Shown here: in pieces, positions 1 through 6,566 of the stretch
Layout: each line of letters opens with the position of its first letter
Numbering within the stretch: position 1 is the stretch's first letter
Source of the DNA: Candidatus Sericytochromatia bacterium
GTDB taxonomy: Bacteria; Cyanobacteriota; Sericytochromatia; UBA7694; JACMQJ01
DNA: 6,692 bases
Direction of reading: 5' to 3'
Assembly (NCBI GenBank): GCA_014377055.1
Contig: JACMQJ010000441.1
Location: 1 to 6,692, forward strand
The notes under the pieces: generated by a model
Database searches by the model: none
What the model was told of the DNA's origin: nothing
Seen by the model: the letters and a program-made list of their open reading frames with translations, nothing else
Position numbers and translations under genes: made by a program

Positions 1-6
1 AAATAA

Positions 7-585
7 TTAAATTTTAAATTCTTTTAGCTCTGTAGTAATAGTTTGAAAATCAGGCATAATATCAACTCTTTTAATCGCTCCAATGCCCTTTATTAACCAA
101 ATAGTAGTCTTAGTTCTATTGTCTGTCATAGTACTTGTTATACTTGTAAAAAAACTTATTTTTAGACAATCCTTATATGTATCAGCAGGTACAGTAATGT
201 CTTCATTGCCTTCATTTATAACTCCTGTATTTGGTAAACCAGTGCTAAAATCACTTAGCTTACCTATTTTTTCAATTATTCCTGTTTTAGTACTGATAAA
301 CCTAACTTTTATATCTTGATCTTTTATATCCAAAATTTCGGTACTTGATTCTTCTACTGTTGTACTTGAATTTGAACTAACTAAGTATGTGTATTTTTGA
401 CCAATCCTTATTGGTGGATCAAAGCTTTCAATATATGCTTTATCAAGATTTTTAGCTCCACTTATTGGAGCTTGAGAGGACTGTGTTGTAGGTACAACAA
501 CTGGTTCACATGAAGAAAAAAAAGCTAACGAACTAAATATAATTGATAACTTAACTAAATATCTTATTTTATACACTTTTATCAC
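7..585 (-). CDS. Small predicted lipoprotein of unknown function, last gene of the wall operon
   Basis: A 192-residue protein starting at GTG (583-585), with an AAAGGA ribosome binding site (592-597) six bases upstream. The N terminus has lysines and arginines, a hydrophobic segment (about residues 12-24) and Phe-Ser-Ser-Cys with Cys26, a slightly imperfect lipobox, so it is probably a lipid-anchored envelope protein. A Ser/Thr/Pro-rich linker (about 28-45) leads into a beta-rich domain. The C-terminal half contains VPADTYKDCLKI (about 132-143) and IWLIKGIGAIKRVD (about 162-175). From memory this two-part pattern, VPAGT-type followed by a Trp-x-x-x-G-x-G strand, recurs in small secreted bacterial beta-proteins of unknown role; I cannot name the family. 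It lies 20 bases downstream of the amidase, so the two are very likely co-transcribed. That suggests an envelope or peptidoglycan role, but the function is unknown. The gene ends six bases before the window edge, so any terminator lies outside. Confidence 0.85.
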   Translation of the reverse strand: MIKVYKIRYLVKLSIIFSSLAFFSSCEPVVVPTTQSSQAPISGAKNLDKAYIESFDPPIRIGQKYTYLVSSNSSTTVEESSTEILDIKDQDIKVRFISTKTGIIEKIGKLSDFSTGLPNTGVINEGNEDITVPADTYKDCLKISFFTSITSTMTDNRTKTTIWLIKGIGAIKRVDIMPDFQTITTELKEFKI

Positions 586-605
586 ATTAAATCCTTTAAA
601 ATATT

Positions 606-2369
606 TTAAATCTTTGCTTGACTACCTATATACTCTTTAATGCCTTTATAAATAGCTGTTGCAACTTGTTTTTGATAAGATGGTGAATTAAGCTGTTGCT
701 CTTCAATTGGATTTGTAACATAACCTATTTCTATAAGTACAGAAGGCATAACAGTTTTTCTGATAACAAAGAAATTTCTAACTCTTATCCCTCTATCTGG
801 AGTACCTAATGTATCAATCATATTCTTGTGCATTACCTTGGAAAATCCGTCACTTTGTGGTGTTCTATAATAAGTTTCAACGCCTCTTGGACTATTACCA
901 TCCATAGCATTACAATGAACACTTACAAATAAATCAGCATTATTATTATTAGCAACATCAACTCTAGGTTGCAAATCTATTTCTGAATCATCAGCTCTAG
1001 CCATCAAAACAGCCATACCATTTTCTAATAACATTTTTCTTACATAATAAGTAACACCCAATGTTACATCTTTTTCTCTAACTCCTTTTGGACCAATTGC
1101 TCCAGGATCGTTACCACCATGACCAGGATCAAGAACAATCAAGAATTTTTTTGATCGATTAAAAGCTTTTGGCACTTTTGCATATTTTTGAGTTGGTACT
1201 TGATTTAAATCTTCAATAAAATCAACTTGAAGGCTTTTAGTAGTTTTAAGATTTTCATGAATACTTATTTTTTTCTTAAGTTCAAAAACAACTCTTATTC
1301 CTTCTGCTAGATTGTCACTTTTATCAATATATCCATATCTTACTCTTTGGACAATCCTAGAGTATTTATTAGAAAATGGGTCTTCAAAACCTTTAATACT
1401 AGTTCCATAAGTATCAATAACAAGCCTATCTGGATTAGCTAGTTGAAATAATTTATATTTTAGTGATTTGCCATTTGAAGAAATATAGACTGAACTTCTC
1501 TTTTCTGTTTCATTAAAATCAACTGCGATATAATTATTATTACGTTCATTAATAACAGGTGTTGTATCAGTTGGACTAAAAATGGTTTCATTGGTAGCAA
1601 ATAAATCTAATTTATTAGCATCAGAAGGTTTTGCTGTTAATCTCATTTTTGATTTTAGTTTAAACCAAATAATAGCATTATCACTTTTTTGTTCCACTTT
1701 AATACTTTCAATATTTTGATTAAGCTTGACAGGTATTTCATCAAGCCCATTCATATTAAAGTCAAAAAGTGTAATAGAGTAACGATTCTCATGTTTTAGA
1801 TCTTTGTTTATTTCATAGCTTATTTTTGATTTACCTGATAAAGTTACTCTATTTTTAGAGTATTCAACAGCTTCAACACTGTTTTTTTCAAGCGATTTTT
1901 TTAATAATCTTTTTTTATTATATTTACTAATAGAATTATCATTAATATTAATTTTACTGTTCACATATTCAAGAGCCGTTAATTTAATAATTTGTCTTCT
2001 CTCATCTGATTTATCAGGAGTATTTTTTAAATCAAAATCAATATGTTTTAAAACATCAATAGTTATTCTGACAACTGAAGGATTAACCTTAAATTGTGAA
2101 ACCCTTATCTGTTTGATAAAACCATCATTAACATCTATTTTTTTGGAAACTTGTTCAAAAATAGTAGAAGGTAAATCTATTACTGTTCTGGGAGGATCAT
2201 CAATTTTTGTAATTTCGGGCTTTACTTCTTTACTAGTTTTTAGATTAATAGTTTTTGTGGCTGAATCGTATTTTACATCAAATAAATTAAAATCTTCAGC
2301 ATGGCTTATTTGTGGAAACAACAAAATTAATAAAACAAATAAAGGGAAAATAAAAACTTTTTTATTCAC
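606..2369 (-). CDS. amiC: N-acetylmuramoyl-L-alanine amidase with tandem AMIN-like domains (AmiC-like)
   Basis: A secreted zinc amidase that cleaves the bond between N-acetylmuramic acid and L-alanine in peptidoglycan; this family acts in septal splitting and wall turnover. Residue numbers here count from the upstream GTG at 2379-2381. The C-terminal Amidase_3 domain (about 412-587) has its expected residues: zinc ligands His421 in DPGHGG, Glu436 in REKDVT and His489 in SVHCN, and catalytic Glu551 in LIEIGYVTN. N-terminal to it are an AMIN-like domain (about 33-118), a more degenerate beta-rich segment (about 172-262) and a second clear AMIN-like domain (about 284-389); AMIN domains bind the wall and target the enzyme. 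The signal peptide is hydrophobic from about 9 to 22, with a cleavage site after SHA (28). I chose GTG at 2367-2369 because the GTG at 2381 overlaps the ribosome binding site; this start gives a clean Met-Asn-Lys-Lys signal peptide. The symbol is by analogy with cyanobacterial AmiC; function is confident, the exact symbol less so. Confidence 0.95.
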   Translation of the reverse strand: MNKKVFIFPLFVLLILLFPQISHAEDFNLFDVKYDSATKTINLKTSKEVKPEITKIDDPPRTVIDLPSTIFEQVSKKIDVNDGFIKQIRVSQFKVNPSVVRITIDVLKHIDFDLKNTPDKSDERRQIIKLTALEYVNSKININDNSISKYNKKRLLKKSLEKNSVEAVEYSKNRVTLSGKSKISYEINKDLKHENRYSITLFDFNMNGLDEIPVKLNQNIESIKVEQKSDNAIIWFKLKSKMRLTAKPSDANKLDLFATNETIFSPTDTTPVINERNNNYIAVDFNETEKRSSVYISSNGKSLKYKLFQLANPDRLVIDTYGTSIKGFEDPFSNKYSRIVQRVRYGYIDKSDNLAEGIRVVFELKKKISIHENLKTTKSLQVDFIEDLNQVPTQKYAKVPKAFNRSKKFLIVLDPGHGGNDPGAIGPKGVREKDVTLGVTYYVRKMLLENGMAVLMARADDSEIDLQPRVDVANNNNADLFVSVHCNAMDGNSPRGVETYYRTPQSDGFSKVMHKNMIDTLGTPDRGIRVRNFFVIRKTVMPSVLIEIGYVTNPIEEQQLNSPSYQKQVATAIYKGIKEYIGSQAKI

Positions 2370-2380
2370 AACTATATGCA

Positions 2381-2386
2381 CTCCTT
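2381..2386 (-). promoter_or_regulatory. Ribosome binding site AAGGAG that decides the amidase start
   Basis: On the minus strand this reads AAGGAG, the strongest Shine-Dalgarno match in the window. The first in-frame GTG (2379-2381) shares a base with it and therefore cannot be the start this site serves. The next in-frame GTG (2367-2369) is 11 bases away, somewhat long but usable. An in-frame ATA codon sits at 5 bases, but ATA starts are very rare, so I favour the GTG. Confidence 0.7.
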
Positions 2387-2387
2387 A

Positions 2388-2410
2388 AATAAAAAAACAA
2401 CTTTTTTATT
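2388..2410 (-). promoter_or_regulatory. AU-only hairpin in the gap before the amidase gene
   Basis: The sequence holds a perfect nine-pair inverted repeat, AATAAAAAA (2388-2396) against TTTTTTATT (2402-2410), with a five-base loop. In the transcript it lies between the GerMN lipoprotein stop and the amidase ribosome binding site, ending one base from AAGGAG. With only A-U pairs it is weak. It could be a chance product of the AT-rich gap, a soft processing or attenuation point, or a structure affecting access to the ribosome binding site. Confidence 0.3.
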
Positions 2411-2425
2411 CTTTTGGTAAAAATA

Positions 2426-3367
2426 TTAATTTGTCGCTAAAACCTTAATTTCGTTTAGCTCTTTTCTAGGATTTGTCTTCTTTAAGTCAATCAAATCTTC
2501 ACCTGAATTAGGTAGAATAAACTTTACTGTATCAAAAACGTTAAGCTCAGAAATACTCATTAGAACAGCTTTTTTGGCTATATCATAACTTTCTTTTGCT
2601 AAATTATGCTTACTTTTTATTTCTATATCGATATGATTTAAATTAACGGCTTTCATAATTATATCTAAATCAGGGGCTATTGAGTTTTCAAAAAAATGTT
2701 TTTTTGATCCTTGTGGTCCAGATTTCAAAACTTTTAGTAAACTTGTAACGTCATTTTTTATAATTGGTACAGTTACAGGCACAAGATATTTTTTATCTTT
2801 TGAAAACCAATAAACATTACTCATTGATGACTTTTTGTCTACTTCCTCCGAAGTGCTTAACCAATTATTACGATATGAATCTCTTGATATTGGTTCAGAA
2901 TAATCCATATCACTTTTTAGATTTCCTGCATTAATTTTAACTGTTGTAAATCCTTTCAAATCAGTTAAGGTATTAACTATTGAGCCGATCATTAACTGTT
3001 CATCATTATCACCTATTTTAGGTTTTTCTGAGTTTAATGTTAAGTCAATCTCTTTTTTATATGGTAATACTTCAATATTGTCAAATGTTATACCTTTTGG
3101 TATACAAACTCTTAATGATTTTTCATCATTTGAAACCTTTAATTGTTCAAGTATTGTTGTAACTTCTTTTGCTGTAGTTATATTTTCGACATCACCTTTG
3201 AGCGTAATTTTTATGCTAACAGGTATAAAATACATTGCTTCGGGATCAGAATAATAAATAACAACTGATTGCTCTGATGCTTTGGTACATGACAAGATAA
3301 GCAATACAAAAGGTATTGTCATTAAATTTTTATATTTTTTTTTTATATTCATTTGAATGAAATCCAT
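2426..3367 (-). CDS. GerMN-domain lipoprotein with two GerMN-like repeats
   Basis: A predicted envelope lipoprotein of 313 residues. Residues about 7-27 form a basic n-region, a hydrophobic core and the lipobox Ile-Leu-Ser-Cys, with Cys27 as the lipidated residue. Two GerMN-like domains follow. The first (about 34-148) opens with VVIYYSDPEAMYFIPV and contains the IVNTLTDLKGFTTVKI helix-strand unit. The second (about 183-288) opens with VYWFSKDKKYLVPV, contains LLKVLKSGPQGS and ends near VKFILPNSGE. GerMN domains were named from the spore protein GerM but are common in non-sporulating bacteria, often near wall amidases; they are thought to bind peptidoglycan or envelope partners. It lies 56 bases upstream of the amidase and 59 bases downstream of the 117-aa gene. 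The start is uncertain: ATG at 3367 has no clear ribosome binding site, while ATG at 3352 (residue 6) has GGA ten bases upstream and still leaves a complete lipoprotein signal. Confidence 0.85.
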   Translation of the reverse strand: MDFIQMNIKKKYKNLMTIPFVLLILSCTKASEQSVVIYYSDPEAMYFIPVSIKITLKGDVENITTAKEVTTILEQLKVSNDEKSLRVCIPKGITFDNIEVLPYKKEIDLTLNSEKPKIGDNDEQLMIGSIVNTLTDLKGFTTVKINAGNLKSDMDYSEPISRDSYRNNWLSTSEEVDKKSSMSNVYWFSKDKKYLVPVTVPIIKNDVTSLLKVLKSGPQGSKKHFFENSIAPDLDIIMKAVNLNHIDIEIKSKHNLAKESYDIAKKAVLMSISELNVFDTVKFILPNSGEDLIDLKKTNPRKELNEIKVLATN

Positions 3368-3426
3368 AAATTAAACTTTATCTTATGTTGTAATCAATAT
3401 TATGTAAAAATGCTGTGAGTAATACA

Positions 3427-3780
3427 CTATTCAAAAAATCTCTCATCTCTGATAAGCTCAGAAATAAGATTCTTAAAATCTCTAAGAAGCTGATTAGCTG
3501 CTTTACGACTGTATAATTTACGCCTTATGTCCAAAGATTTATTATAAGCTCGACGAATATGTCGACATAAAATTTTATATTCTCTTTTTTCTAATTGAGA
3601 AAGAATCAAAAATCCATCAGCACCTCTTTTTGCTTCATTAACAAATTCGATTAAATCCAAAAGTTCAGAGTCTTCTAGTTCTTTAATTGTTCTATTAATA
3701 ATAGTGTCATAAATCCAATCATTAAATCTTAAAACTTTTTGATCATCTATATCAATATAATTCTCGTATTCTTCTTCCAA
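3427..3780 (-). CDS. Unrecognised 117-residue helical cytoplasmic protein, first gene of the wall operon
   Basis: I do not recognise this protein. It has no signal peptide or membrane segment, is highly charged and is predicted to be almost entirely helical: an acidic N terminus (residues 1-13), then a long Leu/Ile/Glu/Arg-rich stretch with RREL-type basic helices (about 66-100) and an acidic-basic C terminus ending RDERFFE. The basic helices could contact nucleic acid or a protein partner, but no motif shows it. The start is weak: TTG at 3778-3780 with the nearest Shine-Dalgarno-like AGGA 13 bases upstream. The frame stays open upstream to a TAA at 3862-3864 without an ATG. An out-of-frame ATG (3792-3794) directly upstream reads ATG CTC AAA TAA; a single extra A would fuse it in frame with this gene, so the true N terminus may differ. 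Placed 59 bases ahead of the GerMN lipoprotein gene, it is probably in the same operon. Confidence 0.75.
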   Translation of the reverse strand: MEEEYENYIDIDDQKVLRFNDWIYDTIINRTIKELEDSELLDLIEFVNEAKRGADGFLILSQLEKREYKILCRHIRRAYNKSLDIRRKLYSRKAANQLLRDFKNLISELIRDERFFE

Positions 3781-3901
3781 CTTTATTTGAGCATCCTGTA
3801 AAATTAATAATTTAACTTTTAGAATATCATATAAACTAATAAGTTTTAAAGAAAATAAGTATTAAAAAAGAGATTTTAAAAATTATTGATTTTTCTTCTA
3901 C

Positions 3902-3930
3902 TATACTCTAAGCTAAAATATTGGTAGAAT
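3902..3930 (+). promoter_or_regulatory. Candidate extended -10 promoter of the TPR-protein gene
   Basis: TGG followed by TAGAAT (3922-3930) matches an extended -10 element (TGn plus five of six TATAAT bases). A weak -35, TATACT at 3902-3907, lies 17 bases before the -10 hexamer. Transcription would start near 3937, leaving a leader of about 28 bases before the ATG. The region is AT-rich, so chance matches are common; this is the best candidate for the plus strand. I could not find an equally convincing promoter for the divergent minus-strand operon here. Confidence 0.4.
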
Positions 3931-3938
3931 TAATACCA
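3922..3938. repeat. Short palindrome TGGTA-N7-TACCA over the candidate promoter
   Basis: The five-base arms TGGTA (3922-3926) and TACCA (3934-3938) are perfect inverted repeats around a seven-base centre. They overlap the candidate -10 and the predicted start point of the TPR-protein gene, in the region shared with the divergent wall operon. This is where an operator for a dimeric repressor would sit, but arms of five bases occur by chance, and no regulator gene is in the window. Confidence 0.3.
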
Positions 3939-3964
3939 TAAAGGTCTTCAAGGAAATTTTTTAA

Positions 3965-5554
3965 ATGAAAAAAGTTGTTATATCTTGTTTGTTGAGTTTT
4001 ATGATTACTTGTGGTGCATCTACAAGCTTTTCTAATAATACTTTTGCTCAAGCAGCCGAACCAAAAAAAGTTGATAGTAAATCAAGTTCAAAAGGTGACA
4101 GTGGTGATAAAAAAGAATCACATGGTAAATTAAAAGAAATAAAAACTAATTTTGATACTATGTACCCTGTAAAAATACCTACCTTTGAAGGTAGACATCT
4201 TCATGAAGGTAATAATTTTTATAATAGAGGTATGTATTTAGAAGCATATAATGAATATTTTATGGCTGTTAGATTAAACCCAAGCTTTTGGCAAGGTTTT
4301 AGAGGTATGGGTTATGTTTATTTAAAACAAGGTAAACAAAAAAAAGCCATTAATAATTATCTCAAAGCAATAGAAATTATTAAACCTGTATATGAGTCAA
4401 AAACTCTTGATGAAGGAAAAACATCTCTCAAAGAAGGTGATTTATATCTAGCTATCGCCAAGTTTCAAAAAATATTAAATATACCACCAGAAGCAGGTGC
4501 AGCAGTTGACCAAGGTGTTCAATTACTTAAAGAGAATAAAAAAACAGCAGCACAAAAGAAATTTGAAGAAGCAATCAAAATAGATTTGGCTTATGACAAA
4601 ACTAGACCCGATGGAGCTTATGCTGACGCTCACTTTAAATTGGGTACAATGAATTATGAAAAAAAGAAATATCCTGATGCTATCAAGGAATTTGCTATGG
4701 CTGTTAAGCTTGATCCATCTGAATTTGGTTATCATTATGGGCTTGGTAATGCTTATTATAAATTAGCTTTTAAAAATAAGAAAAAACCTGATCTAAAATT
4801 GTTAGCAAATTCAATCAAAAGCTATACTAAAGCATCTAATTTTAATCCACGTGACATTGATGTTATGTACAATTTAGCTGCGGCTAAAGTTGACAATGCA
4901 GGTTTAATAAAAATGCAAATGCAAGGTAAAAACGATGAAATAAATAAAATATACGATGATATTTCCAAAGCCAATCAAAAAAGTAAAGGGAAAGGCAAAA
5001 AAATCGTAGATGTTAAATTTAGTATGAAAGAAAAATTTGCAACTGATCTAAAAGTAGCTAAAATAAATGCACAAGGTGAAAAATTTAATGTGAAAGCAGC
5101 CAAAGAAGCTTCAGAGGCTGTTATCTTATTAGAAAAAATAACTAATGCCAATCCCATGGATGCCAAAGCATTTTCATATCTTGGTGATGCTTATACTTTG
5201 GTTGGTCAAAAACCAAATAATTTTATGAAGGCAGCAGATTCTTACAAAAAAGCCATTTCTATAGATAATAATATGTCTGAATTATATGCCAAAATGGGCA
5301 CTACTTATTATATGGCAAGTAATATTGTTCCAAACTCAGAAGAATTACCTATTACTAGAGATAATTCCAAAATGTATGTAAAATTTGGTAAAAAGTTTTA
5401 TCGTGCCGAAATGCTTAATTATGCCAAAGATAGTTTTAATAATTACTTAGTTTATGGAAAAGGAAATAGTACCGCTAGAGCTTATTTAGCGACTATTACA
5501 AAGGATATAGATAATTTAGGGTTTAGAATACCTGATAAGAGTACAGGAAGATAA
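3965..5554 (+). CDS. Exported tetratricopeptide-repeat protein
   Basis: A 529-residue secreted TPR protein, probably a scaffold for protein contacts in the periplasm or envelope. Lys2-Lys3, a hydrophobic segment (about 4-15) and a cleavage site after FAQA (30) indicate a type I signal peptide. A Ser/Lys/Gly-rich low-complexity linker (about 33-60) follows. TPR-like units can be read at about 74-107, 108-141, 147-176, 178-210, 219-252 and 253-297, with typical features such as YxEAxxxYxxAxxLNP and AIKEFAMAVKLDPS. A lysine-rich segment (about 310-380) interrupts the array, which resumes at about 381-450 (ILLEKITNANPMDAKAF, ADSYKKAISID). A further helical part runs to RIPDKSTGR. The ATG has AGGA (3951-3954) ten bases upstream. 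It is transcribed divergently from the wall operon and convergently with the permease gene. The partner and pathway are unknown; proximity to the amidase operon suggests, but does not prove, an envelope role. Confidence 0.88.
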   Translation: MKKVVISCLLSFMITCGASTSFSNNTFAQAAEPKKVDSKSSSKGDSGDKKESHGKLKEIKTNFDTMYPVKIPTFEGRHLHEGNNFYNRGMYLEAYNEYFMAVRLNPSFWQGFRGMGYVYLKQGKQKKAINNYLKAIEIIKPVYESKTLDEGKTSLKEGDLYLAIAKFQKILNIPPEAGAAVDQGVQLLKENKKTAAQKKFEEAIKIDLAYDKTRPDGAYADAHFKLGTMNYEKKKYPDAIKEFAMAVKLDPSEFGYHYGLGNAYYKLAFKNKKKPDLKLLANSIKSYTKASNFNPRDIDVMYNLAAAKVDNAGLIKMQMQGKNDEINKIYDDISKANQKSKGKGKKIVDVKFSMKEKFATDLKVAKINAQGEKFNVKAAKEASEAVILLEKITNANPMDAKAFSYLGDAYTLVGQKPNNFMKAADSYKKAISIDNNMSELYAKMGTTYYMASNIVPNSEELPITRDNSKMYVKFGKKFYRAEMLNYAKDSFNNYLVYGKGNSTARAYLATITKDIDNLGFRIPDKSTGR

Positions 5555-5580
5555 TATAATTATTCTTTATTATTGTAGAA

Positions 5581-5595
5581 ACGCATGCAATGCGT
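5581..5595. terminator. Hairpin in the convergent gap, possible weak terminator
   Basis: The 101-base gap between two convergent genes contains one GC-bearing inverted repeat: ACGCAT (5581-5586), loop GCA, ATGCGT (5590-5595). It begins 27 bases after the TPR-protein stop and about 60 bases after the permease stop on the other strand. No clear T-run follows on the plus strand, and only a TTCTAC stretch follows on the minus strand, so it is not a canonical intrinsic terminator. A second, AT-only palindrome, TTTCTATTTAGAAA, lies at 5620-5633. Either could help end transcription in both directions. Confidence 0.35.
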
Positions 5596-5655
5596 CTATC
5601 AGAAAATGGGCACATAATATTTCTATTTAGAAAATTTAAAGTATATAGAAAAAGA

Positions 5656-6525
5656 TCATTGCCAGTTTTTTTCTATAGCTTTTATATTTGCTAAGGAAAA
5701 TATAAAAGTTAAAACAAACATCACCAAACCTAAAGCACAGGCATAACCAAGGTTTAAATCCTCAAAGGCTTTTTGATAGAGATACTGAACAATTGTTGCA
5801 CTATTATAAGCAGGTCCTCCATTTGTCATAATAAATATTTCAACAAATACTTTTAAAGCATTGATGGAGGATACTACTGCCACAAAAACAATTGATGATT
5901 TGAGTAATGGAATAGTTATAAATAAATGCTTTTGTAAAAACCCTGCTCCATCAATTTCACAAGCTTCATATAATTCTTTTGGAATAGCCTGTAAGCCCGC
6001 AAGATATATGACCATATAATATCCAAGTCCTCGCCAAATTGTCACGGCCATTACTGAAAAAAGGGCAAGCTTTGGATCAGAAAGCCAATTTAATTTATCG
6101 TGGCTAATATGTAATGATGTAACTAAATAATTTAATGGACCATTTTCTGAATATAGCCATTTCCAAGCTATACCAGTTACCACTATAGATATAACAACTG
6201 GAAGGTAAAATAATGCCCTAAAAAAACTTATTCCTCTGATTTGATTATTAACAAGAATAGCCAAGAATATAGGAATAAAGACTAATGGCGGTACAACACC
6301 TATTAAATAAATTATTGAGTTTTTTAAGGTTTTCCAAAATAATGGATCTTTAAATAAAGTTCTGAAATTATCTAATCCGATGTATTCAGCTGGCCTTACA
6401 ATATTATACTTTGTAAAACTTAGACGAAATACTTCTAGTAACGGATAAAAGAAAAATACAATTAATATTAAGCCCGCAGGTAATAAAAATAAGTATGGTA
6501 CATATTTACTTTTTATTAAATTCAT
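5656..6525 (-). CDS. Sugar ABC transporter permease, MalF/UgpA type
   Basis: A 289-residue inner-membrane subunit of a carbohydrate-importing ABC transporter. Six membrane segments can be read at about 9-30, 70-92, 104-124, 153-175, 209-231 and 262-282, the usual count and length for the short MalF/UgpA/LacF group. The cytoplasmic EAA loop, which couples to the ATPase, is at about 187-208 (EACEIDGAGFLQKHLFITIP), with Glu187, Gly193 and the ending Ile-Pro intact and Cys in place of the usual third-position Ala. NGGPAYNSATIVQYLY (about 235-250) is a conserved periplasmic/late-helix motif of this family. The ATG (6523-6525) has GGAG (6531-6534) five bases upstream. The substrate cannot be told from the sequence; sugars, sugar alcohols and glycerol-phosphate are possible. 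It is the last gene of its unit, 41 bases after an incomplete upstream gene. The usual MalG-type second permease and the ATPase are not in the window. Confidence 0.93.
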   Translation of the reverse strand: MNLIKSKYVPYLFLLPAGLILIVFFFYPLLEVFRLSFTKYNIVRPAEYIGLDNFRTLFKDPLFWKTLKNSIIYLIGVVPPLVFIPIFLAILVNNQIRGISFFRALFYLPVVISIVVTGIAWKWLYSENGPLNYLVTSLHISHDKLNWLSDPKLALFSVMAVTIWRGLGYYMVIYLAGLQAIPKELYEACEIDGAGFLQKHLFITIPLLKSSIVFVAVVSSINALKVFVEIFIMTNGGPAYNSATIVQYLYQKAFEDLNLGYACALGLVMFVLTFIFSLANIKAIEKNWQ

Positions 6526-6566
6526 CTAATCTCCAAATCAAAAAATAACATCAAATTTAAATTGTA

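Noticed and set aside
83..319. Open plus-strand frame coding 78 residues, hydrophobic
   Set aside because: It lies wholly antisense inside the small lipoprotein gene, has no ribosome binding site, and its hydrophobicity is what the complement of this AT-rich gene produces.
2113..2388. Open plus-strand frame coding 91 residues
   Set aside because: Antisense to the 5' end of the amidase gene, whose signal peptide and AMIN-like domain are clearly real; no independent coding signal.
2426..3367. GerMN domains as a sign of sporulation or germination
   Set aside because: GerMN domains are widespread in non-spore-formers; nothing else in the window points to spores.
3965..4030. TPR protein as a lipoprotein via the Cys in MITC
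   Set aside because: Met-Ile-Thr before Cys16 is a poor lipobox, and a good type I cleavage site (AQA) lies at residues 28-30.
4523..5166. Two open minus-strand frames (4523-4735 and 4975-5166)
   Set aside because: Both are antisense inside the TPR-protein gene and are Phe/Ser-rich shadows of its Lys-rich coding strand.
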